A stretch of DNA of 34,923 nt, from NCBI GenBank assembly GCA_003599175.1, contig QZIY01000030.1, positions 1 through 34,923 of the forward strand, in the 5' to 3' direction. Position numbers and translations under genes: made by a program. This DNA comes from Candidatus Parcubacteria bacterium. Lineage in GTDB: Bacteria > Patescibacteriota > Minisyncoccia > Phycocordibacterales > UBA2100. The notes under the pieces are model-generated. The model searched no databases, was not told where the DNA came from, and worked only from the letters and a program-made list of their open reading frames with translations. This document shows, piece after piece, positions 7,958-16,315 of the stretch. Every line of letters begins with the position of its first letter. The first letter of the stretch is position 1.

Positions 7958-7993
7958 GACACATCAAACTTTGCCGGTCGGCCATTTTTGATG
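7958..7993. repeat. 36-nt palindromic repeat, copy 2, intergenic
   Basis: gacacatcaaactttgccggtcggccatttttgatg; 28/36 identity to 4297-4332, imperfect hairpin. Confidence 0.6.
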
Positions 7994-8004
7994 CGTATTC
8001 AAAC

Positions 8005-8100
8005 CGTCGTACCAGCTTCATCCATGAGGCTGGTTTTGAGTGTTGGTAAATTTTCCAAAAACGAACTCTCCAAAGCGGCCTCATCGTGAGGCCGCTTTCT
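8005..8100 (+). promoter_or_regulatory. leader element copy 2: candidate transcription attenuator/riboswitch
   Basis: cgtcgtac...atgaggctggttttgagtgttgg...aactctccaaagcggcctcatcgtgaggccgctttct; antiterminator tgaggctg (8025-8032)/cggcctca (8076-8083, one GU) versus 12-bp terminator stem 8072-8083/8087-8098. Confidence 0.65.
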
Positions 8101-8134
8101 CGTCTTGTGACGGGTGCTGATCTTTGGAGGAACT

Positions 8135-8353
8135 ATGCGCAATAGAAAATGGTTGGCTCTCTCGGCGAAACTGAATGCAGCTGGGTGGGAAGGATCCACA
8201 GACCCCCGCATCTTGCGGAGAGATTATTTTGCCGGAGACGCACGCATGCGAGAAACGCTCGAAGAAGAGGGCGATCGAACAATCTATTTCTATGCAAAAG
8301 GTTCTCGTGAATGGGTGGATCAATCATTCATCGATCCTGCAACATTCACTTGA
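8135..8353 (+). CDS. small hypothetical protein
   Basis: GGAGG SD 5 nt upstream of ATG, 72-aa ORF MRNRKWLALSAKLNAAGWEGSTDPRILRRDYFAG..., followed at once by a terminator. Confidence 0.7.
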   Translation: MRNRKWLALSAKLNAAGWEGSTDPRILRRDYFAGDARMRETLEEEGDRTIYFYAKGSREWVDQSFIDPATFT

Positions 8354-8360
8354 TTCCCGA

Positions 8361-8381
8361 GCGGGCGCCTTCGGCGCCCGC
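8361..8381 (+). terminator. intrinsic terminator
   Basis: gcgggcgcc-ttc-ggcgcccgc followed by ttttc. Confidence 0.85.
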
Positions 8382-8402
8382 TTTTCTTTGTATAAAAACG
8401 AG

Positions 8403-8425
8403 AGCCACCGAGCGAGTCGGTGGCT
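8403..8425 (-). terminator. intrinsic terminator for the minus-strand gene at 8424-8765
   Basis: agccaccga/tcggtggct stem; on the - strand followed by ctcgttttt. Confidence 0.65.
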
Positions 8426-8765
8426 AATTATGCGCGATCATAAGGGATTGCGAAGTGCCTTGTATGAGATTGGCAGCTACTTCCGCATCGCAATTAATCC
8501 CGAGAAAGATTCCGGTTCGACGTGCTCGTATGCGCGATCCTGATACGAAATAGATGGGACATCTTTTTGCCGTTGCCCCAACCATGGCATTTCGTAAACG
8601 TTCGTTTGCAGCGATTTTTCGCATCGCTGCGTCTTCCATCTTTTCCCGGTCATAATTGCGCCGCGGCCGCACGTCAAATTGCAGTAGTCCCTCGACACAA
8701 AGCGCGACAACGATATCCATCGCGCCGGCATTCCCGGGGACCTCAATGGTGATCGTGTGTCTCAT
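8424..8765 (-). CDS. small hypothetical protein
   Basis: ORF from ATG at 8765 (MRHTITIEVPGNAGAMDIVVALCVEGLLQFDVRPRRNYDREKM...) preceded by gggggaaac; an alternative overlapping frame (8477..8746) exists, so this is uncertain. Confidence 0.5.
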   Translation of the reverse strand: MRHTITIEVPGNAGAMDIVVALCVEGLLQFDVRPRRNYDREKMEDAAMRKIAANERLRNAMVGATAKRCPIYFVSGSRIRARRTGIFLGINCDAEVAANLIQGTSQSLMIAHN

Positions 8766-8826
8766 TGTTTCCCCCGAGAGACATTTCCCCCGCGAGCACA
8801 ATAACTGTTTCTGAACTTTTCTCAAG

Positions 8827-9882
8827 CTAAATCTTGATGATCTTTTCCCATGGGCGGCCGGAGACGCCGAAGTGGCCGTAGGCTGCTGTTTCTTGGTAGA
8901 TCGGACGGCGGAGATTGAGGCGCTCGATGATTGCGGCAGGGCGGAAGTCAAAATTCTTGTTGACGATCGACGTGAGATTCTTGCCCTTGTCATCAAATGC
9001 TTCCACCATCACCGGCTCTGCGCGGCCGATCGCGTAGGCGACAGAGACGAGCACTTTTTTGCCGTAGCCATTGGCGACAAGATTTTTTGCAACGAAGCGG
9101 CACATGTATGCAGCCGAGCGATCTACTTTTGTCGCATCCTTGCCGGAGAAGCATCCACCGCCGTGTGGCATAAGACCGCCGTAGGTATCGACTTGAATCT
9201 TGCGGCCAGTCAGCCCCGCATCGGCCATAAAGCCGCCCTGGATGAATTGGCCGGTCGGATTGACCAGGATTTCAATATTTTTTGTCGATCCAAGAACGGG
9301 TCGAAAGAGATGTTTGATTAATGATTCGCGGATTTCTTCTTGCGATACTTTTGCATCATGCTGTGTCGAGCAGAGCGCATTCACCACACCGCCGCCGTTG
9401 TCGATCACGACCTGCGTTTTGCCGTCGGGCTTGAGCCATTTGAGTGTCTTATCGCGTCGCAGCTTTTCGAGTCGGCGCGCGAGCGCATGTGCTAAGACGA
9501 CCCCTTTGGGGAGCATCTCCTTGGTCTCACTCGTTGCGTAGCCATACATGATGCCCTGATCGCCTGCACCACCCGTGTCGACGCCCATAGCGATGTCGCC
9601 TGATTGTTTGGCGACGCGCACCATGACTTCCAGTTTGTCGGTGTAGCCGATATCTTTGTAAACTTTGCGTGCGATTTTTTCAAAATCCACCTTTGCCTTC
9701 GTGCGTACTTCGCCGCCGATCATAAGCGCGCCATGGCTACCGAACACTTCGACGCCGGAGCGACTGAGGGGATCTTGTTTGATCATCGCGTCCAAAATCG
9801 CGTCCGAAATCTGATCACATACTTTGTCTGGGTGCCCAGAGGTGACGCTTTCAACCGTATATCGCTCTAATAGATGAAACAT
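8827..9882 (-). CDS. metK: S-adenosylmethionine synthetase
   Basis: YTVESVTSGHPDKVCDQISDAILDA, GGEVRTKA, GAGDQGIMYGYA, GGGCFSGKDATKVDRSAAYMCRFVAKNLV motifs. Confidence 0.97.
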   Translation of the reverse strand: MFHLLERYTVESVTSGHPDKVCDQISDAILDAMIKQDPLSRSGVEVFGSHGALMIGGEVRTKAKVDFEKIARKVYKDIGYTDKLEVMVRVAKQSGDIAMGVDTGGAGDQGIMYGYATSETKEMLPKGVVLAHALARRLEKLRRDKTLKWLKPDGKTQVVIDNGGGVVNALCSTQHDAKVSQEEIRESLIKHLFRPVLGSTKNIEILVNPTGQFIQGGFMADAGLTGRKIQVDTYGGLMPHGGGCFSGKDATKVDRSAAYMCRFVAKNLVANGYGKKVLVSVAYAIGRAEPVMVEAFDDKGKNLTSIVNKNFDFRPAAIIERLNLRRPIYQETAAYGHFGVSGRPWEKIIKI

Positions 9883-9925
9883 GTTAGAAATTGTTAGCGA
9901 ACGAAGTGAGCTTAGAATTTCTTAC

Positions 9926-10031
9926 ATCCAGCTCCAATTTTAGTTACCATTTATTATCTGACGTTGATTGCAATGCAATGTCGCGCAGATTGAGAACGGT
10001 AAATAAATTGTGCTCGAAATTGGGGCTGGAT
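9926..10031. repeat. long nested inverted repeat upstream of metK
   Basis: atccagctccaattt/aaattggggctggat (15 bp, one GU), then ttacc/ggtaa, atctg/cagat, attgc/gcaat nested inside. Confidence 0.55.
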
Positions 10032-10069
10032 AAGAATCCTCGCTTCGCTCGAAATTCTTATAACGAAAA

Positions 10070-10090
10070 CATCTCCCAAAAAGGGAGATG
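10070..10090. terminator. hairpin, possible terminator
   Basis: catctccc-aaaaa-gggagatg, perfect 8-bp stem. Confidence 0.45.
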
Positions 10091-10231
10091 CTTTCGCGTA
10101 TCGTCCCATTCGGGTCCGTAGCACTTTATCTTGCGACAAGTTGCCGGCGGACTTACAACGGAATGTCCGCACTCTGGATACTTAAAACTGGTCTGGTTGC
10201 TATCTTACAGATTATTGTTCATGATGCAACT

Positions 10232-10810
10232 ATGCAAAAGAAAAAAGTCGTGTTGGCATCATCTTCGCCGCGACGTCGAGAGCTTTTGGAAGCTGCCGGC
10301 GTTCTGTTTGTTATCGACCCTGCAAACATTCCTGAAGATATGACGGCGAAACTCCCTGCGAAGGATCTCGTACAAAAATTGGCGCTCGAAAAAGCACAAG
10401 CAGTTGCACTCCGTTATCCAGATGCGATCGTGATCGGTGCCGACACGGTTGTTTCGATCGGGAAATTCAATTGGAGCAAACCTGAAAACGAAAAAGAAGC
10501 ACGCATGATGCTTGGGAAACTCTCCGGCAAGACGCACCATGTATGGACCGGGTTTGCGATCATCGATACCAAGAAAGGGAAGAGTCTCACTCGCGCAGTT
10601 TCCTCTGCAGTGACGCTCTTGCCGTTTACAAAAAAAGAAATTGATCGCCAGGTGAAAACAGGCGAAGCACTCGAAGGCGCCGGTGGCTACATGATTCAGA
10701 AAGGGGGAGCCGCACTCATCAAAAAAATCGACGGCGATTACACCAACATTATCGGCTTGCCGCTTGCGGCGGTGCTCTCGGAACTCAAAAAAATGGGCGT
10801 TCGTTCATGA
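10232..10810 (+). CDS. maf: Maf-like nucleoside triphosphate pyrophosphatase
   Basis: VVLASSSPRRRELLEAAG, AIVIGADTVVS, KLSGKTHHVWTGFAI, EGAGGYMIQ, GDYTNIIGLPL motifs. Confidence 0.95.
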   Translation: MQKKKVVLASSSPRRRELLEAAGVLFVIDPANIPEDMTAKLPAKDLVQKLALEKAQAVALRYPDAIVIGADTVVSIGKFNWSKPENEKEARMMLGKLSGKTHHVWTGFAIIDTKKGKSLTRAVSSAVTLLPFTKKEIDRQVKTGEALEGAGGYMIQKGGAALIKKIDGDYTNIIGLPLAAVLSELKKMGVRS

Positions 10811-10839
10811 GACGCTACATTGCACTCATCTTGGCTTAG

Positions 10840-10929
10840 GTATACCCAGCACCAATCATCCGTTTATTGATCGTCAGCAACTTCTATATGATGAAGTAAG
10901 GATTTGCTTATGATTGGTGCTGGGTATAC
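10840..10929. repeat. 20-bp perfect inverted repeat enclosing 50 nt between maf and yvcK
   Basis: gtatacccagcaccaatcat (10840-10859) and its exact reverse complement atgattggtgctgggtatac (10910-10929). Confidence 0.8.
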
Positions 10930-10952
10930 AGTTTTCTGAATATACCTATCTT

Positions 10953-11900
10953 ATGAAGAAAGTCGTCACCATCGGTGGGGGATCCGGCAGTTATGCCGTG
11001 CTTTCCGGCCTTAAGGCATTTGATCTCGACATCACGGCGGTGGTTTCGATGTTTGATTCGGGCGGTTCCACAGGAGTCCTTCGCGATGAGTTTGGCGTCT
11101 TGCCGCCAGGCGATGTGCGCCGCTGTCTCATCGCACTTTCCGAAGGGGAGCGCGCAACCATCCTCAGAGATCTCTTTAATTTTCGATTCAATGGAGGCAG
11201 TACGTTGAGTGGTCACAGCTTCGGCAATCTTTTCCTCACCGCACTCACCTCGATTTACGGCAGCGATATCGAAGCGATCCGCAAGGCATCGGAAGTGCTC
11301 GATATCAAAGGACGTGTCTTGCCCGTATCGCTCGATTCATCGCATGTACACGCGACGCTCGAAGACGGCACCGAAATCGTGGGCGAGACCAATATCGATG
11401 AACCGAAACACGATGGCAACCTGCGCATCGTCGATGTTGTGCTTTCGCCGCCCGCACGTATCTACGAAGAAACGGCCGACGCGATCCGCACTGCAGACAT
11501 CGTCGTGGTTGCGCCCGGCGATCTCTACACCTCGCTTGTGCCGAACCTGCTTGTAGAGGGGATGAAAGAAGCACTCGCCGCCTCCAAGGCAAAGAAAGTA
11601 TTCGTCTGCTCACTCATGACGAAGTGGGGCGAAACCAATGGCTTTGCCGCATCAGATTTTGTCAAAGAACTTTTGCGCTACAGTGGGCTTGATATGTGCG
11701 ATTATGTGATTTGCAATACGGAAGAGATGCCGGCCGAACTCACCGAAAATTATGCCAAAGAACAAAAGCACCCGCTCGTCTGCGACAAGGAAAACCTCAA
11801 GAAATACGCCAAAAACGTGATTACCGGCGACTTTTTCTCTTCGGCCGATATCGCACGTCATGATCCGGAAAAGATCGGGCGAGTGATATCAGAGCTCTGA
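10953..11900 (+). CDS. yvcK: YvcK/CofD family protein (gluconeogenesis factor-like)
   Basis: VVTIGGGSGSYAVLSGLK, DSGGSTGVLRDEFGVLPPGDVRRCLIAL, LSGHSFGNLFLTAL motifs. Confidence 0.93.
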   Translation: MKKVVTIGGGSGSYAVLSGLKAFDLDITAVVSMFDSGGSTGVLRDEFGVLPPGDVRRCLIALSEGERATILRDLFNFRFNGGSTLSGHSFGNLFLTALTSIYGSDIEAIRKASEVLDIKGRVLPVSLDSSHVHATLEDGTEIVGETNIDEPKHDGNLRIVDVVLSPPARIYEETADAIRTADIVVVAPGDLYTSLVPNLLVEGMKEALAASKAKKVFVCSLMTKWGETNGFAASDFVKELLRYSGLDMCDYVICNTEEMPAELTENYAKEQKHPLVCDKENLKKYAKNVITGDFFSSADIARHDPEKIGRVISEL

Positions 11901-11939
11901 ATCCGGAAAGAGCGGTACAATATATACGTCTATAGGAGA

Positions 11940-12455
11940 ATGGTGGCTGCTATGATGTCTACAAAGACCTGGCTCGTGGTCATATTTATCCTCTTCGTCA
12001 TCATTGTGGTGATGCTCGGATTTTTGATTACGCTCCCCACATCGAAGCCCTCTCCCGATATCATCGCGGCCACCTCGACGACCGAAGAAGAAGCTCCGCC
12101 GCCGACTGAAGAGGAAGAATCAGAAAAGCCGCTTTCAAGCCGTGTGGTGGTGACCAGTCCGCAAGCAAAGCAGCTTCTCGGTCATATGTTTACCGTCGCG
12201 GGCGTCGCACCCGGACCGTGGTTTTTTGAAGCGCAGTTTCCGATGCAGGTACGCGATATGGAGGGCAATGTCGTGGGCCGTGCGACCGCAACGGCGCAAG
12301 GCGAATGGATGACGACGGAGCTCGTCACCTTTACCGCCACCATGCAGATCGACGCGACATTTCATGGAGATGCGAAATTGATTTTGATAAAGGATAATCC
12401 GTCGGGCCTTCCGGAGCATGATGATGCAGTCGAGATTCCCATAACTATCGATTAA
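11940..12455 (+). CDS. membrane-anchored Gmad2 (immunoglobulin-like) domain protein
   Basis: N-terminal TM helix, acidic linker, then VVVTSPQAKQLLGHMFTVAGVAPGPWFFEAQFPMQVRD..GNVVGRATATAQGEWMT, a Gmad2-type domain. Confidence 0.75.
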   Translation: MVAAMMSTKTWLVVIFILFVIIVVMLGFLITLPTSKPSPDIIAATSTTEEEAPPPTEEEESEKPLSSRVVVTSPQAKQLLGHMFTVAGVAPGPWFFEAQFPMQVRDMEGNVVGRATATAQGEWMTTELVTFTATMQIDATFHGDAKLILIKDNPSGLPEHDDAVEIPITID

Positions 12456-12470
12456 GGGTACGATTGCCGC

Positions 12471-13166
12471 ATGAGTGCGGTACGGAATAAAAATGCGGGC
12501 TTTGCCTCGCCGGAGCCTGAAAGGCGAAGGCGGGCGCGCAAGATCGTCGCGTTCCTGAAAAAAAACTACCCCAAGCCTAAGAGTGAGCTCACATACAAAA
12601 CACAATTTCAATTTGTGGTTGCGGTGATGCTTTCCGCACAGTGCACCGACAAAGTGGTCAATCGCGTCACCGACACACTTTTCAAAAAGTACAAAACGCC
12701 GGCTGATTTCGCCAAAGCCGATCTTGCTACGTTAACTAAGGAAATTTCTTCCGTCACCTTTTTCCAAAACAAAGCCAAGGCAGTGATTGCGGCAGCAAAA
12801 AAGGTGGTCGAGGATTTCGGCGGCAAGGTACCGAAGAACGCGCATGACCTCCAGACACTTCCGGGCGTTGGCTACAAGACCGCACACGTGATTATGGGCG
12901 AGCTTTTTGATGAATGGCCGGGCATCCCGACTGATACCCACGTACGTCGTTTTGCGCTCCGTTTTGATCTCACGCACCACAAGGATCTTAATAAGATTTC
13001 AAAAGACCTCGAGGCCCTCGTGCCCGAAAAAGACTGGAAATACGTCAACAATGGACTTGTGCTGTATGGCAGGTATATTTGTCCGGCGCATAAACACGAT
13101 TGCAGCGGCCACAAGCTGACCGCTATCTGGCCGGAATCACGCACGATCTGGCCTCGGGCCAAATAA
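12471..13166 (+). CDS. nth: endonuclease III-like DNA glycosylase/AP lyase
   Basis: VVAVMLSAQCTDKVVNRVT, LPGVGYKTAHVIMGELF, DTHVRRFALRF motifs (HhH-GPD). Confidence 0.93.
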   Translation: MSAVRNKNAGFASPEPERRRRARKIVAFLKKNYPKPKSELTYKTQFQFVVAVMLSAQCTDKVVNRVTDTLFKKYKTPADFAKADLATLTKEISSVTFFQNKAKAVIAAAKKVVEDFGGKVPKNAHDLQTLPGVGYKTAHVIMGELFDEWPGIPTDTHVRRFALRFDLTHHKDLNKISKDLEALVPEKDWKYVNNGLVLYGRYICPAHKHDCSGHKLTAIWPESRTIWPRAK

Positions 13167-13167
13167 C

Positions 13168-13914
13168 ATGAGAACCATTGTAAACAACAGAGCGGTTGAG
13201 TATTCAGATGAGGGTACAGGGCCCGCCATTTTGATGCTCCATGGATGGGCAGACAATCTGCATACCTTCGACGCGATCGTGCAGGAGCTGCCAGGCTTTC
13301 GTATTGTGCGGCTCGATATGCCCGGGTTCGGACAATCGGAGCGACCAAACGAGACGTGGGGAGTCGTAGAGTACGCGCGGTTCGTTGAAGATTTTATAAA
13401 AAAAGTGCAGATCGATCCGCAGGCCCTGATCGGGCACAGCTTCGGTGGTCGTGTCATTATCAAAGGCGTGGGCGTCGGTATTTTTGCACCGCAGAAGATC
13501 GTCCTTATCGCCTCCGCTGGCGTTGCGAGAAAAACGACGCTCAAGAGCATCGTACTGCGCGTGATAGCCAAGATAGGCAAAGTGCTTACGCTCATTCCGC
13601 CGTTTTCGCTCTATCGACAGCAGATCCGAAAAAAATTGTACGGTGCACTCGGGAGCGACTACTTCGCCGCCGGCTCTATGCGCGACGTGTTTCTCAAGGT
13701 CGTACGCGAAGATCTGATCGAGTATGCACGACAGATTCGCATCCCCGCGCTTCTCATCTGGGGACGGCGTGATAGCTCGACGCCGCTCTCGGATGGAGAA
13801 AAAATTCGCGATGCGATCCGTCAATCAGAGATGCAAATTATTGAAGGAGCGAGTCACTTTGTGCACCAGGAGAAGCCGCGGGAAGTTGCACAGCTCATCC
13901 GTGAATTTATCTAA
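13168..13914 (+). CDS. alpha/beta hydrolase
   Basis: ILMLHGWADNLHTF, LIGHSFGGRV nucleophile elbow, LLIWGRRDSSTPL, ASHFVHQEKP. Confidence 0.9.
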   Translation: MRTIVNNRAVEYSDEGTGPAILMLHGWADNLHTFDAIVQELPGFRIVRLDMPGFGQSERPNETWGVVEYARFVEDFIKKVQIDPQALIGHSFGGRVIIKGVGVGIFAPQKIVLIASAGVARKTTLKSIVLRVIAKIGKVLTLIPPFSLYRQQIRKKLYGALGSDYFAAGSMRDVFLKVVREDLIEYARQIRIPALLIWGRRDSSTPLSDGEKIRDAIRQSEMQIIEGASHFVHQEKPREVAQLIREFI

Positions 13915-13915
13915 T

Positions 13916-15352
13916 ATGAAAGACTATTTGACGCGGTATCATCCGAGCTTCGTGCGCGCGCTCGTCTATATGCTGCAGGCGAGCGAATACAATACAGAGG
14001 ACTATCTCGCGTGGGTAGGACGCACGAAGGATTTTCGCACGGTCGAAAAAAGGAAACAGCTGAAATTTACTGGGAAAGCACTCGCGCTCTTCATAAGTGC
14101 CTGGATCCTGACGGCGATCGCCGTCCTCATCGTCATCTTTGGTCTCACGGGAGGAGACGAGATCGCGAATCTCTTCGCCATCCTTGTTTTGTTTGGTTTC
14201 CCGTATGCGCTCCCCTATGTCCTGCTTCTTCCGCTCTTTATTATCAAAATGGTCCAGCTACCGGTCGAAGGGATTCTGATCGCACAGGCGAAAGCGAAGC
14301 TCAAGAAACATCCTGCGTTCAAAATTGCGATTGCTGGCTCCTATGGCAAGACATCAATGCGCGAAATTTTAAAAACTGTGCTTTCTGAAGGGAAGCGAGT
14401 TGTCGCGCCTGGCGGTAGCGAAAATACGCCGATTGGTATCGCGCGCTTCGTCTCGCGCCTGCGCGGCGATGAAGAAGTATTGATTTTTGAGCTTGGCGAA
14501 TACTACCCGGGCGATATCAAAGAGCTTTCCGAAATGGTGCGACCGGATTTGGGCGTGATCACTGGCGTCAATGAAGCGCATCTCTCAAAATTTAAAACGG
14601 TCGAGGCAGCGACGAATACGATCTTCGAGCTTGCCGACTTTTTGGGAGGGAAGCCCTTGTATGTAAATGCTGATAACGAAATAGCAAAAAACAAAATCGA
14701 AAAGGGACCGATCTTTTTCTCACGTAAGGGAGTATTCCCGATGGCAGGTGAATGGAAAGTCGTTGCAGCGGAAACGTCACTCGACGGCACGTCTTTTGTA
14801 CTCGAGCACGACGATGAGAAGATCAATGCACAGTCGAAATTGTTGGGTCTCCACAATGTAGGTCCGCTTGCCGCGGCGATACATATCGCCAAGCGTGTTG
14901 GACTCACGAATCTTGAAATCGAATCAGGTGTCTCGAAAACGGTTGCCTTCCCGCATCGCCTTCAGCGTAGAGAAGATACGGGCGGTGTCATCACGCTCGA
15001 CGATAGCTACAACGGAAATCCCGATGGCGTAAAAGCGGTCATCGAATTTTTGGGGAGCATCGAAAATCATAGACGATGGTATGTGACGCCCGGACTCGTC
15101 GAGATGGGAGAGAAGAGCGAAGAAATTCATCGTAACGTAGGGAAGCAGCTTGCACAGGCGGGGATTGAAAAGGTTGTGCTGATTAAAAATTCCGTCACAC
15201 CGTGGATTGAAGAAGGTCTTCAAGAAAACAGTTTCGGTGGAGAAATCATCTGGTATGAAGATGCGCTCGATTGCTACAATTCTCTGCCGCATATGACGAT
15301 CGCGGGCGATATTGTCCTCCTTCAAAACGATTGGCCGGATCAATATGCTTAG
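13916..15352 (+). CDS. Mur ligase (MurF-like) with N-terminal transmembrane domain
   Basis: Two long hydrophobic segments, then GSYGKTSMREILKTVL (P-loop), ELGEYYPGDI, ITGVNEAHLSKF, DDSYNGNPDGVKAVIEFL, VTPGLVEMGEKSEEIH. Confidence 0.88.
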   Translation: MKDYLTRYHPSFVRALVYMLQASEYNTEDYLAWVGRTKDFRTVEKRKQLKFTGKALALFISAWILTAIAVLIVIFGLTGGDEIANLFAILVLFGFPYALPYVLLLPLFIIKMVQLPVEGILIAQAKAKLKKHPAFKIAIAGSYGKTSMREILKTVLSEGKRVVAPGGSENTPIGIARFVSRLRGDEEVLIFELGEYYPGDIKELSEMVRPDLGVITGVNEAHLSKFKTVEAATNTIFELADFLGGKPLYVNADNEIAKNKIEKGPIFFSRKGVFPMAGEWKVVAAETSLDGTSFVLEHDDEKINAQSKLLGLHNVGPLAAAIHIAKRVGLTNLEIESGVSKTVAFPHRLQRREDTGGVITLDDSYNGNPDGVKAVIEFLGSIENHRRWYVTPGLVEMGEKSEEIHRNVGKQLAQAGIEKVVLIKNSVTPWIEEGLQENSFGGEIIWYEDALDCYNSLPHMTIAGDIVLLQNDWPDQYA

Positions 15353-16223
15353 GTTTCTGGGCCGGAAGAAAAAGGAAGGATTCATCTCAGTAAAAGGAGG
15401 ACGAGTGTGGTTTCAAACAATAGGATCGGGGCCAACGCTTCTCGTTTTACACGGCGGTCCAGGGTATCCACATGATTATTTAGAGCCACTCAAAAAATTA
15501 TCGAATGAATTTCAAGTAGTTTTTTATGATCAATTAGGATGCGGCAATTCAGAAAGGTCAACAGATATGAGTTTGTGGACAGTCGAACATTTCGTCTCGG
15601 AACTCGAAAACGTCATTGCAACCCTTGGTTTAGAGCAATATCACATATTAGGGCAATCGTGGGGCGCCGCACTTGCTGTGTCTTTTGCACAGACTAAACC
15701 ACGAGGATTGCAAAAATTGATATTGGCAAATCCGTACATCAGTACTCCAATTTGGGAACAAGATGCAGCCAGGTTAATTGAGAAACTACATCCTATCCAT
15801 CGACATGCGCTCAAAACCTCGCACGTGGGATTACCCCAATTTGATGAAGCACAAAAAGAATATTATCGTCGTTTTGTGTACGGAATGGATACACTGCCAG
15901 AGCCTTGTGTACGATCAGGGCAAAAAATGAACGGGGACATATATCGGTACATGTGGGGACCGACGGAATTTGTTGTGACCGGGACATTAAAAAACTTCGA
16001 TCCTTCCGATCACCTTAAAAATATCGCATTGCCGACACTATTCATTTGTGGTCGTAATGATGAGGCGACTCCGGAAGCGTGTGAGCAGTTCGCTGCATTA
16101 ATGTCGAACGCTCTGGTTGCTGTACTCGAAAAGAGTGCCCATCACGCGCATTGGACGGAAACTGAGAAATATATCCAAATAGTAAGAGGATTTTTGGTTC
16201 GTGATATAGCTAAAAATGAGTAG
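15345..16223 (+). CDS. alpha/beta hydrolase, proline iminopeptidase-like
   Basis: LLVLHGGPGYPHDYLEPL, VFYDQLGCGNS, ILGQSWGAALAVSFA, and a C-terminal H (SAHHAHWTE). Confidence 0.88.
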   Translation: MLRFLGRKKKEGFISVKGGRVWFQTIGSGPTLLVLHGGPGYPHDYLEPLKKLSNEFQVVFYDQLGCGNSERSTDMSLWTVEHFVSELENVIATLGLEQYHILGQSWGAALAVSFAQTKPRGLQKLILANPYISTPIWEQDAARLIEKLHPIHRHALKTSHVGLPQFDEAQKEYYRRFVYGMDTLPEPCVRSGQKMNGDIYRYMWGPTEFVVTGTLKNFDPSDHLKNIALPTLFICGRNDEATPEACEQFAALMSNALVAVLEKSAHHAHWTETEKYIQIVRGFLVRDIAKNE

Positions 16224-16271
16224 TTTAGTAGTACGTCCCGTACGAAAAGACCATCAATATGTATAAAAAAG

Positions 16272-16299
16272 GGGCCAGGCGGAGTCTGCCGCCTGGCCC
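16272..16299 (-). terminator. intrinsic terminator for the minus-strand gene 16316-16588
   Basis: gggccaggcgg/ccgcctggccc stem, followed on - strand by cttttttatac. Confidence 0.75.
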
Positions 16300-16315
16300 T
16301 TGCGCCCGCCGTGCT

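Noticed and set aside
9885-10231. SAM riboswitch upstream of metK
   Set aside because: No SAM-I consensus or pseudoknot core recognised on either strand; only rod-like repeats.
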